From Thermococcaceae archaeon (lineage in GTDB: Archaea > Methanobacteriota_B > Thermococci > Thermococcales > Thermococcaceae), in NCBI GenBank assembly GCA_026986455.1, contig JALSON010000220.1, forward strand, positions 1 to 7,515: a stretch of DNA of 7,515 nucleotides, in the 5' to 3' direction. A model generated the notes under the pieces. The model saw only the letters and a program-made list of their open reading frames with translations, had not been told where the DNA came from and ran no database searches. Positions 4,896 through 7,515 of the stretch are shown here, piece after piece (positions within the stretch are counted from its first letter, which is position 1; each line of letters opens with the position of its first letter). The position numbers and the translations under genes were made by a program.

Positions 4896-5816
4896 GGGAC
4901 AGAACTCCACACCGAAAGGATCCCCGCTCCCCCTGTACTCAAGAGCCCTGCAGTCGTGGCATATATACTTAAACGGGCATGACCTGCATACCTCAATTCC
5001 GTCCTTGGTGAGCTTCCAGAAGCTTTTGAGCCGCTTTTTCCTCATGAGATTTTTTATGCTGGCTTCCCTCATATCCCCTATAACAAAGTTTCTGAGCAGC
5101 GGACAGGGGAGTGCGTAGCCGTCAGCGGTTATCGCCAGCGTTCCGGCCAGACAGTCGTGGTATTTTGAATTTGTCGGGTTCAGCGTGCGTTTGAGCTCTA
5201 TCGTGTTGAAATCCACCTTCCGGAATGAACCTGGGTAGAGCACATCAACATATATCTCTCCGGGGAAGCTCAAACCGCTCCTCTCAAGCTCATCAAACTG
5301 CCTGTATGTTGCCATTATCAGCGCTCCATATGCCCATCCGTATTCCCCAAGCTTCCTGAGGTTTTCTCCAGAATATTCAAGCTCCACTATTACCCTGACA
5401 TCGTCCAGAGGCACAACCCTATCCATGTCCTCAATTCTGACGACAGCGTAGACCTCCGGTATCCCAATAGAGGCGGCGTAATTCGCCATTCTCATGAGGT
5501 AATCTACACTGTCATAGTTCGTCAGGTAGATTTCCCTTCCCTTTCTGGCGCGGAACTCCCTTATAAGCTCCTTCATCCTCTCCACGCTGAGCGGTTCTCT
5601 CCTGAGGATAAACCTGTTGTTCCCGATGCATCCGATGGATCTCGGAATTCCTGTGACCTCAAAAAATCTTCCTTTTCCCCTGCCAAGCTGGAGAATCAGT
5701 CTCTCAAGCCTGCCTGAATGCGCCCTGTAGCTCCACGGGGGTTTTCCAACGGCGGTTATATTCAGCCCGCCCTCCACCTCAACCTGAATCGCACTCTCAT
5801 AGGCAACCCTCTCCAT
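4884..5816 (-). CDS. SPASM-domain protein with degenerate radical-SAM half (310 aa)
   Basis: The C-terminal third is a complete SPASM domain able to hold two auxiliary [4Fe-4S] clusters. It shows C222-x10-G233-x4-C238, then C277-x2-C280-x5-C286-x2-C289, then C306. In the usual pattern the last step of the second group is x3 rather than x2. SPASM domains normally follow a radical-SAM TIM barrel that modifies peptides or proteins. Here the barrel half (about 50-200) lacks the CX3CX2C motif. Only C63 (SIGCIGNN) remains, and 8 residues later RREPL (72-76) stands where GGEPL would bind SAM. The following helix/strand pattern (SVERMKELIREF, EIYLTNYDS, IPEVYAVV) still looks like a barrel. About 30-40 residues between these motifs appear missing. 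ATG 5816 is chosen because GGTGATG (5829-5823) precedes it; GTG 5828 and ATG 5825 lie at the expected transcription start. The substrate is unknown; a non-catalytic Fe-S or scaffold role is possible. Confidence 0.85.
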   Translation of the reverse strand: MERVAYESAIQVEVEGGLNITAVGKPPWSYRAHSGRLERLILQLGRGKGRFFEVTGIPRSIGCIGNNRFILRREPLSVERMKELIREFRARKGREIYLTNYDSVDYLMRMANYAASIGIPEVYAVVRIEDMDRVVPLDDVRVIVELEYSGENLRKLGEYGWAYGALIMATYRQFDELERSGLSFPGEIYVDVLYPGSFRKVDFNTIELKRTLNPTNSKYHDCLAGTLAITADGYALPCPLLRNFVIGDMREASIKNLMRKKRLKSFWKLTKDGIEVCRSCPFKYICHDCRALEYRGSGDPFGVEFCPLEL

Positions 5817-5850
5817 TGCATTCATCACCAGAAAAAGGTCGAGGGCTTTG

Positions 5851-5858
5851 TATATATA
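5851..5858 (-). promoter_or_regulatory. TATA box of the SPASM gene
   Basis: TATATATA, flanked by an A-rich BRE-like stretch (AGAAAAAG on the minus strand), predicts a start near 5828. That is about 12 nt upstream of ATG 5816 and excludes the GTG at 5828 as a start with a usable ribosome binding site. Confidence 0.65.
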
Positions 5859-5900
5859 CTTTTTCTATACGGATTTTGCTTACTACTTGGTTTAGTTTGC

Positions 5901-5906
5901 AAAAAA
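5901..5906 (-). terminator. Oligo-T terminator after moaE
   Basis: The minus strand reads ACATTTTTTGC, with the T-run 23 nt past the moaE TGA, and no stem is evident. It separates the moaDE unit from the SPASM gene promoter. Confidence 0.5.
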
Positions 5907-5928
5907 TGTAGAGAACAGGTGTGGGCAT

Positions 5929-6357
5929 TCACCCAGCCCTGATGTGCCGGCCACCCTCAATCCAGAATGCTCCCTCATCGGTTACCTCCTTCTTCCAGAC
6001 CGGGACCCTCCTCTTAACCTCATCAACCGCCCAGATGCAGGCTTCGAATGCTTCCTTTCTGTGTTTTCCTGAGGCTATCACAAGTATCGTGTCCTCCCCG
6101 ACATCAAGTTCACCATATCTGTGCCATATGAGCATGTCCTCTATCGGGAACTTTCTCAGCCCTTCCTCCCGTATACGCTCCATCTCAGCAACCGCCATAT
6201 CCTCGTAGGCCTCGTAGATGAGCTTCAGCACCTTTCTTCCGTGGCTCTCATTCCTAACCTTCCCGAGAAAGATCACTATCCCCCCAGCTCTCGGCGATGA
6301 AATAAGCCTTACAGCCTCTGAAATGTCAAAAGCATCCCTTGTAATCCTGCACTTCAT
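5929..6357 (-). CDS. moaE: Molybdopterin (tungstopterin) synthase catalytic subunit MoaE, 142 aa
   Basis: MoaE forms a heterotetramer with MoaD and inserts two sulfurs into precursor Z (cPMP) to make the dithiolene of molybdopterin. In Thermococcales the cofactor mainly serves tungsten enzymes such as aldehyde ferredoxin oxidoreductases and some formate dehydrogenases. Seen in the protein: FLGKVRN (30-36, with R35), LIYEAYEDMA (46-55), WHRYGELDVGE (78-88), SGKHRKEAFEAC (96-107, with H99 and R100) and DEVKRRVPVWKKE (112-124). K115 and K122 keep the 7-residue spacing of the catalytic lysines K119/K126 of E. coli MoaE. ATG 6357 is preferred to GTG 6366. GAGGTG (6369-6364) overlaps the moaD TGA stop and sits 6 nt before 6357, so the two genes are probably translated from one transcript. 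Length is normal. Confidence 0.97.
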   Translation of the reverse strand: MKCRITRDAFDISEAVRLISSPRAGGIVIFLGKVRNESHGRKVLKLIYEAYEDMAVAEMERIREEGLRKFPIEDMLIWHRYGELDVGEDTILVIASGKHRKEAFEACIWAVDEVKRRVPVWKKEVTDEGAFWIEGGRHIRAG

Positions 6358-6367
6358 TCCAACCACC

Positions 6368-6631
6368 TCAACCCCCGCTCACCGGCGGGAACAGCGCCAC
6401 GATGTCGCCATCATCGAGAGGTTCGTCAAATGATGCATACCTCCCGTTCCTCGATACATTCACATCAGCGTCCTCATCCTGGGCGAAGACTTCGTTTCTA
6501 AGCTCCGGATGCCTCTCCTTCAGCATCTCAAGCAGCTCTCCAATCCGGATTCCATCTGGAACCTCAAGTTCCTCCTCTCCAATGCCGATCAGAGATCTGA
6601 ATCTGGCAAAATAGCGCACTTTAACCCTCAT
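6368..6631 (-). CDS. moaD: Molybdopterin synthase sulfur carrier subunit MoaD, 87 aa
   Basis: This is a ubiquitin-fold sulfur carrier. Its C-terminal Gly is adenylated (by a MoeB/E1-like enzyme encoded elsewhere) and turned into a thiocarboxylate, which donates sulfur to MoaE-bound precursor. The sequence shows the beta-grasp opening RVKVRYFARFRSLIG (2-16), a central helix GELLEMLKERHPEL (31-44), RNGRYASFDEPLDDGDIVALFPPVSGG (61-87) with the DGD turn, and the required terminal GG (86-87). A longer start at GTG 6640 is open, but GGTGGTGAGG directly precedes ATG 6631 and serves as its ribosome binding site. It is the first gene of a moaD-moaE unit, with moaE starting 10 nt after its stop. Archaeal small archaeal modifier proteins share the fold and GG tail, but adjacency to moaE and the FPPVSGG end favour MoaD. 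Confidence 0.96.
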   Translation of the reverse strand: MRVKVRYFARFRSLIGIGEEELEVPDGIRIGELLEMLKERHPELRNEVFAQDEDADVNVSRNGRYASFDEPLDDGDIVALFPPVSGG

Positions 6632-6660
6632 CCTCACCACCGGATAAAGTTCTCGGGAGG

Positions 6661-6670
6661 GTTAAAAAAG
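6661..6670 (-). promoter_or_regulatory. Probable TATA box of moaDE
   Basis: The minus strand reads CTTTTTTAAC, with an expected start near 6640 and a leader of about 9 nt before moaD ATG 6631. The sequence is a poor TATA match, but spacing fits. The nearer CTTTATCC at about 6650-6642 is too close. Confidence 0.4.
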
Positions 6671-6747
6671 ATGATGGATGGAGTTGGCCGAGTCTTTAGA
6701 TTATGAGTATCGTATCCATATTTTTTGTTTTACATGAAGTCTTGTCC

Positions 6748-6922
6748 CTATAACACTATCCGGGCAGTATCCGCTGCCCTGCCATCAACGTAAAGCTCCA
6801 ACTCTGCATTCTGGCCTGTCAAGTAAGTACTCTTAACCTTAACCGTGAAACTCATGAGATTGCTCCCTCAAGTTTTGCTGTACTGCCTCCAAACTAACAC
6901 CAGACTGAGCATCCGCTGACAC
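6748..6922 (-). pseudogene. Frameshifted remnant of a beta-rich (Ig/CARDB-like) protein
   Basis: Two short frames with coding character abut. The first runs from GTG 6922 (overlapping the TAG of the upstream membrane gene) to TAA 6839 and gives SADAQSGVSLEAVQQNLREQ followed by SHEF. The second, one base out of frame, ends at TAG 6748 and gives FTVKVKSTYLTGQNAELELY then VDGRAADTARIVL. Skipping one base in TTTC (6850-6847) joins them into HEF-TVKVKST. The joined C-part has the alternating strand pattern and the LYVDG turn seen in Ig-like repeats of archaeal surface proteins. Both the beginning and the end of such a protein are missing. An alternative is a genuine 35-aa ORF at 6855-6748 with GGAG upstream. 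The family is a guess; the frameshift reading is supported only by this sequence. Confidence 0.45.
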
Positions 6923-7491
6923 TACTTTTTGTGGTTAGTTTTCTCATTAACAATCCCCTCTATTGTGTTGCTATCCTCATATCCATTTGTTGTTTTCAAA
7001 AGTTTTAATGCACCGAGGATGTGAATTGTGCTAAAGGCTAAAATTGCCAATGTCTGGAAAGGTGACTCTGTAAATGTCAGTAGCATCCCACCCCAGAACA
7101 AGAAGAGGTAGGTCATTATGCTGCCTTTCCACTTACCTGTAAGCTGTACAATCAAATAAAATGCAACACTTACCAAGGCAATTCTTGATAAGAATGCTAG
7201 GTATATTAATGCTCCAAGGGTCAATCCATCCACCAGATGAAGAGGTCTTAATGCCTTGGCGAGTATTAGGAATCCAAAGATCACAAGCCAGCCCAATATA
7301 CCACTTTTTGTTTCTGCCATTATTGTACTCCAGAATAAGAGAACGTATGGTAAGCCCAAATAAATATTCAGCAGATACCCAAGTCGCTTCTGCTCAAGGG
7401 TACTAAATGTAGCAAAGTATACTACCATAAAAACAAGCAATAACACAGGAATAAAAACTAAAAGAAATGCAGGAATTCCCCCAAAATTCAT
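6922..7491 (-). CDS. Unrecognised polytopic membrane protein (189 aa)
   Basis: No family is recognised. The protein is strongly hydrophobic, with about six membrane segments near residues 6-29, 38-58, 65-81, 90-116, 124-141 and 145-166. Short charged connections separate them (TLEQKR at 31-36, ETK at 60-62, TGKWKGS at 118-124). A soluble, polar C-terminal tail of about 23 residues ends in NEKTNHKK. Positive charges around 35-36 and 119-122 suggest those connections are cytoplasmic. Start ATG 7491 is preceded by GGGGGATGAG. No TATA box is correctly placed inside the window, so the promoter or an upstream partner gene lies beyond 7515. The base composition is visibly more AT-rich than the metabolic genes to the left, and the product has no obvious housekeeping role. 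Together with the broken gene downstream this suggests a recently acquired or decaying segment. Confidence 0.8.
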   Translation of the reverse strand: MNFGGIPAFLLVFIPVLLLVFMVVYFATFSTLEQKRLGYLLNIYLGLPYVLLFWSTIMAETKSGILGWLVIFGFLILAKALRPLHLVDGLTLGALIYLAFLSRIALVSVAFYLIVQLTGKWKGSIMTYLFLFWGGMLLTFTESPFQTLAILAFSTIHILGALKLLKTTNGYEDSNTIEGIVNEKTNHKK

Positions 7492-7515
7492 GACTCATCC
7501 CCCACTATAAGATTG

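Noticed and set aside
5814..5830. GTGATGA at the start of the SPASM gene as a box C
   Set aside because: It is the Shine-Dalgarno region (GGTGATG) of that gene, and no CTGA lies at guide-RNA distance.
1..7515. CRISPR array, insertion sequence, integrase or attachment site, including use of tRNA-Trp as an integration site
   Set aside because: No regularly spaced repeats, transposase-like frames or terminal inverted repeats are seen, and no duplicate of the tRNA 3' end appears elsewhere in the window.

Overview
The window looks like a chromosomal segment of a hyperthermophilic euryarchaeon of the order Thermococcales, probably Thermococcus. The evidence is the archaeal-type fructose-1,6-bisphosphate aldolase/phosphatase, a tRNA-Trp whose intron is a box C/D guide RNA, molybdopterin (in these organisms tungstopterin) synthase genes, two Lrp-like regulators, TATA-type promoters with very short leaders, and GGTGAT/GAGGTG ribosome binding sites. 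I see no CRISPR array, insertion sequence, integrase or rRNA.

Left part (1-1500), minus strand. The gluconeogenic fbp gene fills 1-1123 and lacks only its last codon(s) at the window edge. Its promoter carries a near-perfect Thermococcales glycolytic motif upstream of the TATA box, the arrangement expected for activation by the TrmB-type regulator Tgr. Upstream of it is a small conserved-looking acidic protein.

RNA region (1580-1875). A plus-strand tRNA-Trp (anticodon CCA) is interrupted by a 63-nt intron. The intron carries C, D', C' and D boxes with two 12-nt spacers, and its guides point exactly to C34 and C39 of the same tRNA. On the other side of the tRNA's TATA box is an unexplained, GC-rich, highly structured segment that could be a divergently transcribed small RNA.

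Centre (1965-4895). A small DUF5658-like membrane protein is followed by three minus-strand genes: an Lrp/AsnC regulator, an XTP/dITP house-cleaning pyrophosphatase and an adenosine-specific kinase family protein. The last one is divergent from a 305-aa regulator with two helix-turn-helix domains. Their start codons are only 58 bp apart and the two TATA boxes interleave.

Right part (4884-7515). A 310-aa protein has a full seven-cysteine SPASM domain but a shortened, degenerate radical-SAM half without the CX3CX2C cluster motif. It is the most unusual protein here, and it overlaps the regulator tail to tail by 12 bp. Beyond it lies the moaD-moaE pair, then an AT-rich end with an unrecognised polytopic membrane protein and the frameshifted remains of a beta-rich, possibly surface-located protein.

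The genes do not form one pathway. They are mostly single-gene or two-gene units with their own promoters: carbon metabolism, nucleotide-pool cleaning, tungsten/molybdenum cofactor synthesis and regulation.
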